Positions 31,997 to 43,890 of a stretch of 64,000 nt of DNA are shown here, one piece after another; positions within the stretch are counted from its first letter, which is position 1, and each line of letters begins with the position of its first letter. Made by a program: the position numbers and the translations under genes. Where the stretch lies: contig JAIXMO010000035.1 of NCBI GenBank assembly GCA_025677825.1, forward strand, positions 1 to 64,000. The letters are read 5' to 3'. This DNA comes from Helicostylum pulchrum (lineage: Eukaryota > Mucoromycota > Mucoromycetes > Mucorales > Mucoraceae). The notes beneath the pieces are model-generated. The model did no database searches and had not been told where the DNA came from. It saw only the letters and a program-made list of their open reading frames with translations.

Positions 31997-33662
31997 ATGG
32001 TGGATTCCGAAATTAAAGTAGAGAAAAGTACTATTGAAGAGTACCTTCTAGCTACTTTTTCCAAAATACACGACGAGTATGGTCAAACTTTAGATATTAC
32101 TTTAGCTTTGCCTACTCTGTTACAAGTAATGTCAGGTGAAGATAAAGCATTAGATGACAAGGTAAAAGAAGAAGAAAAAAAAGTTGTCAAAAACTGAATC
32201 ACGTAAAAATAACAACATTTTCTTTTAGAAGTATCATTTTATCGGTGAAGCAGCGTGTCAATTTTCTATCCGTTGTATCCTTGCCAAACATTATGCTCAC
32301 TATGATGACCGTATCCTTGAGGCACTTGCTAAAAAATTTCGCGCTCTTGCACGTATGAATAGTTTACTGACAAAAGAGATAGGATTGAAGCATAGCGTAC
32401 CACACATCTTACCATTGAACATTCTTCAAACCATATCAGGGTAACCTTAGAAATATATATATACAGATATATTACCATATATATAATATTTTTTTTTTAC
32501 TAGTGTTTTACATACCTTTGTAGGTTTACCCGCCGTTGAAAAGTTTATTGAATCAAGCGTTCTTCAAATCATTGCTATTGAATTAGGCCAAGTGAACGCG
32601 GCCAACGCCAAACCTCAACGTAAATACAACGCTTTGGAGAAATTCAATATTTTGATCAGCCAACACGGCGGTTCCGTAAAGACGGTCGCGTCGGAGACGC
32701 CTTCCAAACAATGGCAAACGGAAGTGATTGCCAGATTAAAGCCTACGTCTGCTTTATTTTCAGCTAAACGTACAGCCTCGAGTAAGAACAAGGCAAAATC
32801 AGCTGCTACTCAAGATATCCTCAACTATTTTGAAAAGAATCCCGATGTGTACAACCAGTTAGGAATGCCTGGTGTAGAATCCGATCATGTACACCCTTTA
32901 CCTATTGAAGAATCTGATTATTCTGATGCTGTTGATCCTACCACACCTAACGGTACCACCAACGGTAACGGTAACGTCTTGGACCCTAATAACGTACACG
33001 TCTCGTTAAATCATGATGAAGACGCTGTGAAGCAACTCTCTCGATTATTGCTAGGTGATGGATCTGACACAGAAGACAGCGACGTGGCTGAATCGCCCAC
33101 AAAAAAGAGAATGAGGGAATATAGTCGGCCTAACGGTATGACTGGTATGGAATGTATGTTTCCCAACGCAGTCACTACAGATACTACAGTAACCGTCAAA
33201 ACAGAAGAAACCATCCCCAATAATACATTTGCCGTCACTAATACCAGTACTGCTACTGCTACTGCTCCCACTATGATGCGATCACCTATAAAGGAAGAAG
33301 AAATGGAGGCGAATTTTAACCCATACATAGGGTCAGAACAAACGATAGAGATTAACCCTCGAATCATTAAATATTTTAAAGACATTTTCAAAACCAATAA
33401 TAACACACTAAGTCACGCTGTTACTATGCCTGGACAATCGAAAAGTATCTTTTTGTCACTAGTAGTACATAATCAAGACAAGGTACAATGCGATTATTTG
33501 ACTAGACAGGTTGGTGCGGCTCATGCACCTGTGTTTAGTGCAGAAGTCGTATTAAAATCGAAGCAATACGGTAATGTTATTATAACCGCTGATGGTGTAG
33601 CGAAGAAGAAAAAGGACGCTGAGTGCGTAGCGTTCCAAAAGCTTGTAATAATTTTACATTAA
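31997..33662 (+). CDS. R3B2: RNase III-like protein with two dsRNA-binding domains (R3B2-like)
   Basis: Resembles R3B2, the atypical RNase III known in Mucor as a central factor of the Dicer-independent non-canonical RNAi degradation pathway. Three exons, 31997-32161, 32229-32440 and 32504-33662, give 511 aa. Residues about 10-150 follow the helical pattern of an RNase III domain: FIGEAACQFSIRCILAK at the place of the signature helix FLGDAVL, and GVLHTFVGLPAVEKFIE where active enzymes have DxFEAxxGA. The usual acidic residues are therefore partly replaced (D to E in the first, D and E missing in the second). A first dsRBD lies near 165-236 (WQTEVIARLKP, SKNKAKSAATQDIL) and a second near 430-511 (HAPVFSAEVVLKS, GVAKKKKDAECVAFQKL). 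The linker is acidic and low-complexity. The domain order fits R3B2; orthology needs a database comparison. Confidence 0.72.
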
Positions 33663-33714
33663 AAAACATATATTTTTTCTTCTTCCTTTTATTAAAACAG
33701 CATGAGGGCTTACA

Positions 33715-33790
33715 ATAGTAAAAAAAAAAAAAAAAAAAATCAAAAAAAATCAAAAAAAAAAAAAAAAAAGTTAAAAAAAAAGAAAAAGGA
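33715..33790. repeat. Long poly(A)-rich tract between convergent genes
   Basis: Almost continuous adenine over about 75 bp between the R3B2-like stop and the GATA factor stop. It probably contributes to 3'-end formation or nucleosome exclusion; the exact length may be affected by assembly. Confidence 0.6.
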
Positions 33791-33804
33791 TATAGTAAAT
33801 AAAT

Positions 33805-36110
33805 CTAGGAAGGGAATGAACCTAATGAGCCTACTCTAAATACACCTTGTTGTTGTTGTTGTTGATTTTGAGGATTCTTTTCATCGATTGAATGCCTTCT
33901 TTGACGCTTTGAGATAGTTTGTGGACCCCAACGAGAAGTGGCGAATGTAATGGGTCTACCACCAGATCCACCACCACTGCTAGTTGCTTGCGTATTGGTA
34001 TGATGCGTTGGAGCGATATGTATCATTGCATTATTATTATTATTAAGTCTATTATTATTGTTGTTGTTATTGTACAGGTTACCAGTACCACTAGTAGTAG
34101 TAGTAGTGGTAGCAGTAGATTGTTGCAAAAATGAATTTGGTTTCTTCCCATTATTATTTGTCTTTTGTTGTTGCTGTTGTTGTTGAGTAATGGCTGAAAC
34201 TGGGTTACTGTTTGAGTTACCATTACGATTACGTTTCTTTATCACATCCGTTTTAAGACTCAGGGGACGTACAACGCCATGAAGCTTTAAAAATAATCCA
34301 CACGCATTACAAAGAGGTTGTCCGTCTGGGTTACGACGCCAAAGTGGTGTGGTGGTTGTACTGCAGTTGGTACACATTGTATTGCTTTCCTTCTTCACTT
34401 CTTCTTTTTTATTAGTATTATCCAAATGCTTTGGGCTACCACCACCGCTGCCACTGGTTCCTTCTGCTGCATGCTTTAGAGATCCGCTGCTTGATAAACG
34501 ATTGAGTATATTATTATTGCTAAATGATGTACTGAGAGGTGAAGCATTTATAGGTGAGTGTGCGTTAGGTGTTAATAAGCCATCTAATACAAACAAACAA
34601 AAATGATTAATAATTATAAAATAACAAGGAAAAATTATTAGAAGGGAATCAAATACCCCCCTTAATAATCATAATAATGTTGTACCTTGAGACTGGGGTA
34701 GTGAGAATCCAGTTGACAAATGAGATAAAGACGGAGCTTCATTTGAATGATTATTATTCATCATCATGGAAGATGTACCTGTAATAGCAATACCACCACC
34801 ACTTGTACCAGTGGTACTTGTAGTACCATTTGCTACAACATTAGCAGCGGCAGCAGCGGCAGCAGCAGCAGCAGCAGCAGCAACATTATTATTATTATTA
34901 CCATTGACATAATACATTGTTAATAAATCTTCAAAGCTCATGGCACCAGCATGAATATCATTTGTAGCAGGAGAAGGAGAAGATTCAGTGGGTGTAGCAG
35001 CAAAATAAGCAGCCTGCTGAGATTCTGGCAAAGTAGAGCCTAATTGAGGAAATAATCCGCTAGTGGGACTGTGTTGCATTCCAATGTTTTGATATTGATA
35101 GCTTGGTACGGACTGACTAAAATAATTATTAAAACCTGTTGATTCCATGGAGGAAGAAGGTTGAAATGATGAAGCCGTAGAACCAGGGGATATAGAATCA
35201 CGATAATCTTCGGACATGTCCATATCTGCAGGTATAGTTATACTGTTGGTACCGTATACATTTGTGAACAAGTTCTAGTGACGGTAATAAATGGGTTTAA
35301 GTATATATTATCATTTTTTACAACGCACAAAAGTGTACAAGAGAAACTTACATGATTATCGAATTTGTTACTGTTGTTGTTATAAGAGGTGGATTGTGAA
35401 GGAGTTGTGGTTGCTCTAGCAGAGCCATAAATCATTACATTTCTCTTTTGTTGATCAAATACTTGTTGATGAGATTGATGATGCTGCTGTTGTATGTTGT
35501 TTTGTTGTTGTTGTTGTTGTTGCAGATGTATGTGTTGATGATGTTGTTGATGTCCGTTCGACTGTCCTACTGCATTACCACCTATAAAGTCCAGCATATA
35601 AGGTGGAGCAGAGGAAGAAAGAAAAGTTGTCGTATCATCAGGTTCAGGAGGAGATATTTCCATTTCTTTAGTGGTGGTGGTAGTGGTGGTGATGATTGCT
35701 GCTGCTTCTTCTTCTTGTTTTATTTTAGCTTCAGCTTCAGCTTCCGCCTTCTTCTTTTTATTCAAAGTCATTGCCATCATTCGCCAAGTTAAATTTTCAA
35801 GTCTTGAACCATTGGGTAAGGTATCTTTTGCTTTTGTATAAAGTCTCCATACTTGAGTAGCTAAAGGATCTTCTTTTTTGCCTTTACTGTCACTGTCACT
35901 ATCACTGTCTTCATCATCACTATCTTCAATCATAGCTTTAGGCTTTCTAGGTGGAAATAATGAATCTGATAAAAGCGCTGCAGTCACTGCAGGTGGTGTC
36001 TTTGGTGATAAAGCTGCTGTCGTTCTATCTAGTGTACTCTTCTTTTTTAAGTTACCTAAACAAAGGTCTGAATACTCTTTTCTTTCAGAGCCAAAGTTTG
36101 TATTTTGCAT
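33805..36110 (-). CDS. GATA zinc-finger transcription factor, AreA/Gaf1/NIT2 type
   Basis: Predicted nitrogen-regulatory transcription factor binding GATA sites in the nucleus. Three exons, 35352-36110, 34686-35274 and 33805-34583, give 708 aa. The N-terminal conserved fungal domain of this family is at about 83-115 ([20 protein letters not shown] then ENLTWRMM). The single zinc finger has C-X2-C-X17-C-X2-C spacing at residues 520, 523, 541 and 544 ([19 protein letters not shown], then [18 protein letters not shown]), with the basic tail [10 protein letters not shown] behind it, as in AreA. Between them lie runs of Gln/His, Asn and a 13-Ala tract, and the region after the finger is Asn/Gln/Ser-rich. 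Low-complexity tracts encoded by CAA/CAG and AAT are slippage-prone. Convergent with the R3B2-like gene. Confidence 0.9.
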
Positions 36111-36278
36111 GACTCTATTTTATTAATGTATAATATATGCTTTTTTAAGGGTAATGAGAGAGAGAGAAAAGAAGGAAGAAAACGAAAAAAAAAAAGGCGA
36201 AAATCAAAAAGGAAAAAAAAGAAACATTATAACCAATGAGAGGAAAGCGCTTTTTTAACTGTATTTATTATTTTTATT

Positions 36279-37185
36279 TTATTGGATGGCTTTGATTGAG
36301 TTGACTGCACACCTATAACAAAAAGAAAAAGAGGGGTTGGCAACAATGCTTTTTATAAAATGGTTGATTTAACACTTACATCCAAATACGAGTCTTGTAT
36401 AGTTTAAATAACTCTCTTACAAGCTCACGAAAATCGACTCGCTTTTCAGCGATAAAATAGAATGTCAGCTTACGCCTATCCCTACACACATATAAATGTT
36501 TATAGTGAGTACTTATACATATACACATGTACATATATTTTAGTCCTGTACCACTGATATTCGGCATCGACAACTTGCATGTTCAGCTTTTTTTGCTTGA
36601 TTTTGGACTGACAAACCATGAGAGCCTTTGATTCATCTTGACCTTTAGCCATTAACAAGGTGATTTCGTCAGTGACAGCATTTCTAAATATACACTTGAT
36701 GTATATTTCATTCGACTGATAAACGACCTTTTGTTCTTCAATCAATTCACCGGTATTATGATTTACATTCTTTAATAGAGTATAATAGCCTTCCAATTGT
36801 TGTCTAGTGATATTCTCCATAGTGACTTTACCAAGATCATGCCCACGATCTGCTTCTACAATGACCAAGTCTGCCTTTTTGTACTGTTCTTGACTGTAAA
36901 ATACATCCCATCTACCTCCTTTGAATTCAACCACATAAAATATAGCATCCTTTAATAGCTCAGAGTCTAATCTTGTACCTTTACCCATATCATCCATCTT
37001 TATCTCCTTATTAACTGCCATGTTGTTGTTGTTGTTGTTACTACCTCTTTCTCTGACATTCAAACTTTCTAATTCTAATATCGAATTCATCATCATTGAA
37101 GGTCCAGCTAATGAATGACGTCTTTGATTAAGTAATGATGAATTACTACAGCGAAAATAAAAAATTAATCAGTTAGGTATCACGC

Positions 37186-37219
<34 letters not shown>

Positions 37220-37920
37220 TTTCTAATAATGAAATACTAGGAGCAAGTGAAAACCTTCTATCACAAGTGGTATCTGGTGGAGTTAATAAAGATCTACTTG
37301 CAGCAGCAGCAGTAGTAGTAGTTCTATGATGAACAGCCAACCATTTAGCATCTTCTACTTCAGTTGATAAAGGCGTATTCCAAATATCCATAATAGCCGC
37401 AGAAGATTTAGATCTTGTTCTTTCAAACCTGTATTCTTCTTCCTCCTCTTCGTCATCTTCTTGCATAATTGTATTTAGAAATTGATTGGTGGAACTAGCA
37501 GAGGGTGAGAATAAATCAGGTTGTCCAAAAGATAAAGACATGGATCGATATTGACGATAATAAGGTTCTTCTGATACTTCGGGTAACATGGGCGCAGATG
37601 CAATATCAGGATTAAATGACCATGGTGCTGCTGAGTTTCGTGCTGGAAAAGCGTATTCCTGTTGTTGTTGTTGTTGTTGTTGTCGAGGTACAAATACTTC
37701 ACTAGTTGCTGTTAAATCAGAAGGGTGAGGTAATAAACTAGGTCGTCGACTGCTTGAAAAAGGTTTCCAACTCGAATTACTTGTAGATGGAACTTGTACT
37801 TCTTCTTCTTCATTATAAAGAACCTGTTTTTTATGTATTTTTTTTTTTTTTATAAAGTCAGTCAAGCATAAATTACACACACCTTTTTTTTAGACTTACA
37901 CTTTGAACTGTTTGAGACAT
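36279..37920 (-). CDS. PSP1: PSP1 C-terminal domain protein
   Basis: Related to yeast Psp1, a cytoplasmic low-complexity protein found as a suppressor of DNA polymerase mutations. Five exons: 37900-37920, 37219-37823, 36552-37145, 36380-36481, 36279-36312; 451 aa. The first exon encodes MSQTVQS. The N-terminal half is Ser/Gln/Pro-rich with an acidic run ([11 protein letters not shown]). The C-terminal domain starts near residue 265 ([35 protein letters not shown]). It ends, after splicing, with [35 protein letters not shown] and the short last exon [10 protein letters not shown]; these are the signature blocks of the PSP1/bacterial YaaT-type domain. Divergent from the Nudix gene. Confidence 0.88.
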
Positions 37921-38065
37921 TTTTTTTTTATTTATTTTTTTTTTACTGTTTAAGCTTATTATAACGCACAACTCTGTTTCGTCTTCTTCTTTGTTTCTTT
38001 TCTTTTTTTCTCACACTCACGCTTATTTATTATTTATAGTTACTAAAAAAAGAAAAAAGAAAAAA

Positions 38066-38096
<31 letters not shown>

Positions 38097-38224
38097 TATA
38101 AAAAAAAGGGAGCAAAGAAAATAAAAAAAAAAAGCTGGTGTACGCCCAATTGAGGAGTAAGAAGCTTAAAAAAAAAATTATCCTTGTGATCACGCGCTTT
38201 TTTTTTTGTTTTGTTGCTCGTAAT
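37921..38224. other. Short divergent promoter, T/A-rich with (GAAA)n
   Basis: About 300 bp between the PSP1 and Nudix start codons, with a T-rich tract near 37921-37945 and a (GAAA)n run near 38068-38095. No gene was recognised. Confidence 0.6.
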
Positions 38225-39010
38225 ATGTCACTCATAATCGACACAAAAGGCACTGCTGCCAAAATTGTCAAGGAAACCGTATCACATAAAAGGTAAACAG
38301 TTACTTTTGTAGCAGCCACTTTTTACGTGTACTTATTTTTACTAGATACATTACTGTTTGGAATCGTACAACTGAATTTGAAGATGGTAGAGTCATTGAA
38401 TGGGATGTTGTCGGTCACGATACTCCTTACCCAACTTTTGTTGTCGTTTTCACTTTTGATATTAAAAAGGTAAAATACACACTAAAACTATCATTCTTAT
38501 GCAAACTCCCTTTTTTTTTCTTCTTGTATAGCAAACAACCTGTATACTAAAAGAATATGCACAAGGAACAAATGAAATTGTAAGTTCCAAAAATAGATTT
38601 TAGCATGTTATTCATTCTTTCACGTATAATAGAAATATACGTGCGTAGCAGGTTCATATGACAGAAGAAAGCATAATAGTGTATTAGAAGCTGCTCAACA
38701 TGAATTATCAGAAGAAGCCAGATTAAAGCAAGGTGAATGGATTAATCTATTACCAGCTAATCATTCAAAGGATGGTATCAGTGAATTGAAATGGGGAAAG
38801 AATCGTTTTATTCCGTTTCTTTGTTTGAACCCTGTAAAGGATGAAAATCCAATGCAAAGAGACGCTGAAGAGTATATACAAGTGGTGGATGATGTACCTG
38901 TAAATGATTTAGAGGATTTTATTACGTCGGGTGAAATGATGTTGCCTTCTGTACAAACAAGTTGGATGGCTCTTGCTTATTTAAGAAAGAATGCTCTCTT
39001 CTCTTGTTAA
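38225..39010 (+). CDS. Nudix hydrolase-like protein
   Basis: Four exons, 38225-38292, 38346-38469, 38532-38579 and 38633-39010, give 205 aa. The central block LEAAQHELSEEARL at about residue 105 fits the Nudix box core REUXEEXGU, with His in place of Arg and no Gly after EE, so metal and diphosphate hydrolysis is likely but not certain. The preceding CVAGSYDRRKHNSV would be the loop that is usually GGxxExGE and is diverged here. Flanking beta-strand-rich sequence (YITVWNRTTEF, PYPTFVVVFTFDIKK) suits the Nudix fold and is most like ADP-ribose/nucleoside-diphosphate-sugar members. No signal peptide. Substrate unknown. Convergent with the kanadaptin-like gene (106 bp). Confidence 0.72.
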
Positions 39011-39116
39011 AGAATATGTGAAGGCTTTGTTAACTTTACAAGCTTAACTAATCGTTCATTATCCTTAATTAATAAATTATGTTAATTACTAGTATATAAC
39101 ACTATATATGAGTAAA

Positions 39117-40311
39117 TTATATTACCTTTTGCAATTGCTTTAATTCCTTGGCAAGTGTAAATAATGATTTATCGTTATTTAACGGCTTTTTAGATAAATT
39201 ACTCATGTACGCATCTAAATCTTGCTCATCTTCTTGCTTCTTTTCCGTACTTGCGTTCTTCTTTTCTAAAATCATCGCTTCAACCTTTTTAATGTTTGCT
39301 TCCGCTTCCTTTTGCTTTACAACTAATTCATCGTGTGTCTCCGCCTTTTCAACCTTTTTCGACCTTTTCTTTGTTTTATCATATAGGTCTTCATCACTAT
39401 CGTCACCATACATTATTTCTATATCCTCTCTACGTCTCTCTGTAATACATGTATTATATTAAAATTCATGCAAAATAAAAACAAACAAAACTTACTTGCA
39501 TCTTCAAAGGCCATTTTAGTTGCCTCAATATCTAATAGACTAGCATCACCAGATTTATTAAGATTGGCAACAATAGCTTGCTCATCTTGTTCCTCTCCCT
39601 CTTCTTCGTTTTCTTCTTCTTCTTCCTCTTCTTCTGCATCATCACCAAAACCCCTATTATTTTAAAGTTATTTTAGCTTGCAATCAACAAAACTTTATAT
39701 ATATATAAATTCAAAAAACTTACCATGAAATACCTTGTTCTGCTGTATCATCTGCATTTGCTGATTGTTGTTGTTCTTGACCTCTCGCTTTTGCAAGACG
39801 TTGCTGCAAGGCAATCTTTCTTCTTTCTTCTGCTTCTGCTTCAGGATCATAAGGTTTCTCAGACTCAAAGATACAGATACGAGTACTTTCACCAAACCTA
39901 ATTTGATCTCCTGGTTTCAATTGTACGTACTCTCTACCAGGTATCTGTTTCTTATTTAAACGCGTACCGTGTGCACTGTCCATATCAAACAAGTAAGCAT
40001 CGCCATCTTGATCAAACTGAATAATAGCATGGTATCTAGAAACCGACTAAAAAGGTATATACATAAGTATATACATATATAGTATGTATAGTTTATACAA
40101 AACTTACAGGGTGTTCCATAGGAATGTCACAAATGGGTAAACGACCAATAGAGACAAACTCTTTTTTAGGTCCATCAATAGTTTCTAAACTTGACCCATT
40201 CTTTAAAACTTCCAGCTTGTATTCAAAGCATGGTGTCCCACTCCAGTTAGGCTTTTCGTAAGGTAAAGCAGGAATGCTCTTGGGTGGTAAAGCAGGGATA
40301 GCGAACGACAT
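39117..40311 (-). CDS. FHA-domain protein, kanadaptin (SLC4A1AP)-like
   Basis: Four exons, 40108-40311, 39724-40046, 39496-39653 and 39117-39439, give 335 aa. The N-terminus PPKSIPALPYEKPNWSGTP and the FHA core (FVSIGRLPICDIPMEHP, SVSRYHAIIQF, DSAHGTRLNKK, GDQIRFGESTR) correspond to the family of human kanadaptin, which carries an FHA (phosphothreonine-binding) domain followed by acidic and coiled-coil sequence. The two conserved FHA elements GR and SxxH are intact. The C-terminal half has an E/D-rich run and then MYGDDSDEDLYDKTKK and a lysine-rich helix. It is much shorter than the animal protein (about 800 aa), as expected for fungal members. The molecular role is unclear; a link to RNA processing is speculative. 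Confidence 0.8.
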
Positions 40312-40482
40312 GAAGAAGATAAAAAGGACTCGCCAACTTTTTTTTCCTCCCTTCTTTCTTGTTCACATATAAAAAGGTCACAAAAAAAAAAAAAAAAAAA
40401 GCACTATAAAAATTATTCTCGTTCTACTTTTTTTTTACTCTCTTTTTTGTTCTCTTTTTTTTTTTACGTACATGCACAAAAA

Positions 40483-42317
40483 ATGAACTGTTTACCAGAT
40501 GAACTACTGTGTAGTATATTCAAGCACTCAATCCATGATGTCAGTCAATTATTAGCACTACAATTGGTCTGTAAGAAATTCCACAGGTAAAAAAAACAAA
40601 ACAACAAATACATGTATAATAACACCTTAACTAAAAAACAAATAGATTATCTAATAATGCATTTCTGTGGCACTACGCTTTCAAGAACATGTACCCTCGC
40701 TGGTCAACCAAGATACCGTACGCACAACTAAAGCAACCCGTTATCGATTGGAAACCGTACATGTTGAAACTTTACAAACAAAGATTACAGTTTCAACGAG
40801 GCATTCAACTGACCCCTATTTTATCAGCTAAATCCAAGAGTTACAAGATCCAAGAGCCTATTGTATCTGATATCGACCCTATTACCAATACCGGCGTGCT
40901 GGCTGTCTCCAAGTACTGCAAGTTCACTCGACACAAGATCCTCTTCTACAGCTACCCGTCGTACCGACTCGTCCGTAAATTCGAACTCAAATTTCAAATT
41001 GACGATTTATCTGAATGGTCATGTCAAATTATTGGTATGCAAACCGTCCACATCAACAAACAAAAAGTTCGGGTATTTGCAGTATCTATAAACCAACCAA
41101 GACCCACTACAGATTCAGATGAGGATGATTCAGATACAGATAGTTCAGCAGCAGCACCACCGGATCAAACTCAAGTGTTGTGGAAAGTGATTTTGGTATA
41201 TCGATTACATGAGGACGGTTCAACCACTTGTTTAGCTCACTTGGAATCCAGTAGTTTATTTCTTGGTAGAGGTACTTGGTTCTTTAACGATATGAATGGT
41301 GATCAAGAAGCCATAAAAAACTGGTTACAGATGGTTTCACCTGACACCTTACATACATATGACCCATCGTCATCCGTCTTTTTGCTGACTTACGGTCTAA
41401 GTATGACTCGATTTGCTGGTTACAGTCAAGTCATGCAATTCAACTTATCGCCTGTACACCCCTCACTAGATCCAACAAAGACAGTCTACAGATGGGACGA
41501 AGACCTCGATCGGTTTATAGCTGCGCACGAACAAGGACAACATCAACAACAAAATGCCAAAATCATTTCAACATTTTATTTAGGTGGTCGAGTCAGCTGC
41601 ATGATTCATTTTAGATACCCGCACACGCTCAACCACTTGATAGTCACTGGAAACTTTTTACGCAGTGAACTGTCTATTTACGATTGGAGGTTTGGCGTGA
41701 AAGTAGGTGTATTTCCTCATGTCTATAGCAGTGATAGTAGTGTAGATGATACTGTACAGCCCTGGGGATTTGAATTTGGATGGGCAATACCACCACCACT
41801 AACAACGACAATAAGAGATTACACGAGTTATGGTCCTAGATTGTTTGTAGTAGGTGATTGTCAAGATAAATTTCAAATCAAGGTGTGGGATATTTCTCAA
41901 TTGCTAAAAGTCAAATGGAATCCATTTGTTAATAAACCTCCTAGTAATAAGGTGGACAGTATCAGCAGCAACCAACAACCTTCAAGGTTCTTTCATGATT
42001 GGTGGGCAAGAGGTACAAACACGTTAAAGGACATGGTGATGGAACTAGAAGAGAACTTACCGTACAATATATCGCTGGAATCTATATGTCGAGTTCATTT
42101 ATTAGATGCTAGTATTCGTTATTCAGCGTACATTAATTTAAATACGTGGTTGTATCTGTTACATGAAGATGGGAATTTATCTATTATGGATATTGAATCT
42201 GGAAATATACTATCGACGGTGTCTACTGAAGGTCTTGCACAAGATGTCAATGTGGTGGGGGAAAGAGAAGTCATTGTTACAAGAAAAGATCGTCTATTAC
42301 AGAGTTTGCTGCCATAA
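40483..42317 (+). CDS. F-box protein with beta-rich C-terminal region
   Basis: Two exons, 40483-40586 and 40646-42317, give 591 aa. The start MNCLPDELLCSIFKH, with SQLLALQLVCKKFHRLSNN and FLWHYAFKN following across the first intron, is a clear F-box, which would bind Skp1 in an SCF ubiquitin ligase. The remaining 530 residues have short beta-strand-like blocks ending in charged turns (LFVVGDCQDKFQIKVWDI, LNTWLYLLHEDGNLSIMDIE), suggesting a degenerate beta-propeller that would recruit substrates. No standard WD40 repeat can be assigned. Mucoralean genomes encode many F-box proteins, so orthology is not claimed. Confidence 0.8.
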
Positions 42318-42434
42318 AAATTGAGGAGATTGAATATTTATATTTAATTCGTTGGCTTTTTTTTTTTTTTTAATTCGTTTTCTTTTTCCTTTTTTTTTGT
42401 TTTGTTTTGTTTTAAAACATATATACACATATTA

Positions 42435-43637
42435 ATGATGGACGATCAAACAGTAGATATACACGAAGACTCTGGTCGATACTTGCAAGAATATTTTACT
42501 AGTAAATACCATCTTTTTTTTTTTCTTTTCTTTTTTTTGCCTTGAAATAAATTTGCATTTATTTATTTAAAAAAAAAATACAAAGTTAAAGCTTAACATT
42601 TTTGTTTCGTAAAATGTTTTAGGCCTTGAGAATCTTCCGAGTGAAATACAATATCACTGGGCTGAAATCAAAAACAGATATGAACAAGCAAAAGGTATCT
42701 CTTTTTTAAAAAGAAAAAGAATAATATTATTACAAAACAACAGTAAAATAAATAAAATAAAAAGTTTAAATTTACCCTCCTTCCCCTTTCTTCCAATCTT
42801 TTTGTAGCACCCGAAAAACGTATCAAGTCAGCTAAACATGAACTCACAAAGATTCATTCACAGTGGTTTAGTCAAGATGCTGAAAAGAAGGAAAAGTTAT
42901 CAAGGCAAGAACCCGTTATTGTTCAAAGAATCGAAAAAGATTATGCAAAACTAGAAGACTTGGCTACTGAGAGAATAACACTAGCCGAAGAAGCATTAAA
43001 ACTAGTAAGCAAAACACTCTTTCTCTCTCTCTCTCTCTCTTTTCTTTAGTAAAACTAAAACTGTATTAAGGTTGACCGACATCTCATTCGCCTTCAAAAC
43101 GATCTCGATAAACACGATCGTGAACATCCAGAACTAGCTCCTATATCCGCAGCAGTACCAACGCGTAGTTATACAATACCACACGGTAGAAAAAGTACAC
43201 ACGATAATAAGGGTTCGGGGAGACTAGAAATTAATTGTTTTCTTTAAAAAAAATGTGTAGGTATGACATTAATGGATTCTGACTTTGAAGAAGAAGGAGG
43301 AGGGGGAGAGGAAGAGGGAGAACAATTAGAGATTAAATTGGAACCAGACTATCAAACCATGATTGCAAATAGAAACCAAAAGCGAAAAAAGAAGGAAGAG
43401 CGTGATAAAGATGAACCTCTTTACTGCTTCTGTCAACAAGTGTCGTATGGAGAAATGGTTGCTTGCGATGGCGAGAACTGTTCTTACGAGTGGTTTCATA
43501 TGGACTGTGTTGGCCTGGATGAACCTCCAAAGGGTGCTTGGTACTGTGAAGATTGTTCCGCTGAGTTACGTAATAAGCGTAAATCACATCAACCCATTCA
43601 TAAAAAAATGAAGCGTAAGCGAGAATCTCACGCCTAA
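42435..43637 (+). CDS. ING-family PHD finger protein (Yng/Png type)
   Basis: Subunit type found in histone acetyltransferase or deacetylase complexes; the PHD finger reads H3K4 methylation. Five exons, 42435-42501, 42623-42694, 42808-43004, 43071-43185 and 43261-43637, give 275 aa. The N-terminal ING helical domain is visible ([20 protein letters not shown] and the following charged helices). The C-terminal PHD finger has the full Cys4-His-Cys3 set: [37 protein letters not shown] and WYCEDC, followed by a basic tail (polybasic region). The linker is strongly acidic ([12 protein letters not shown]). Exon 4 ends at one of two phase-equivalent donors (43186 or about 43214). Its 3' splice site at 43070 is AAG. 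Short for ING but complete. Confidence 0.9.
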
Positions 43638-43890
43638 AAAAAACTACCTAAAACACCTTGTTAAATAATGTAAATAAAAACTCTTCTTCGCTCGCTTGCA
43701 CACTTTTTTATAAATCTGTTTTTTTTTTTGGGAGGTGTAAAGGAAAATGTATTTTTATTGTAACAAAAAAATGATAAAAGAGAGGAAGAAGAAAAAAAAA
43801 AGCATGAAAAAAAAGGGAATTAAGTAAAAAAAAAGAGAGAGAGCTGCTTATATATTTTTTTTTTTATGTATGTATGTATAAATAAATCAA

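Noticed and set aside
34349..34606. Open frames opposite the GATA factor and other genes (also 33011-33406, 35448-35792, 39148-39462, 25327-25746)
   Set aside because: Shadows of low-complexity or biased codon use on the coding strand; none has domain-like sequence or its own signals.
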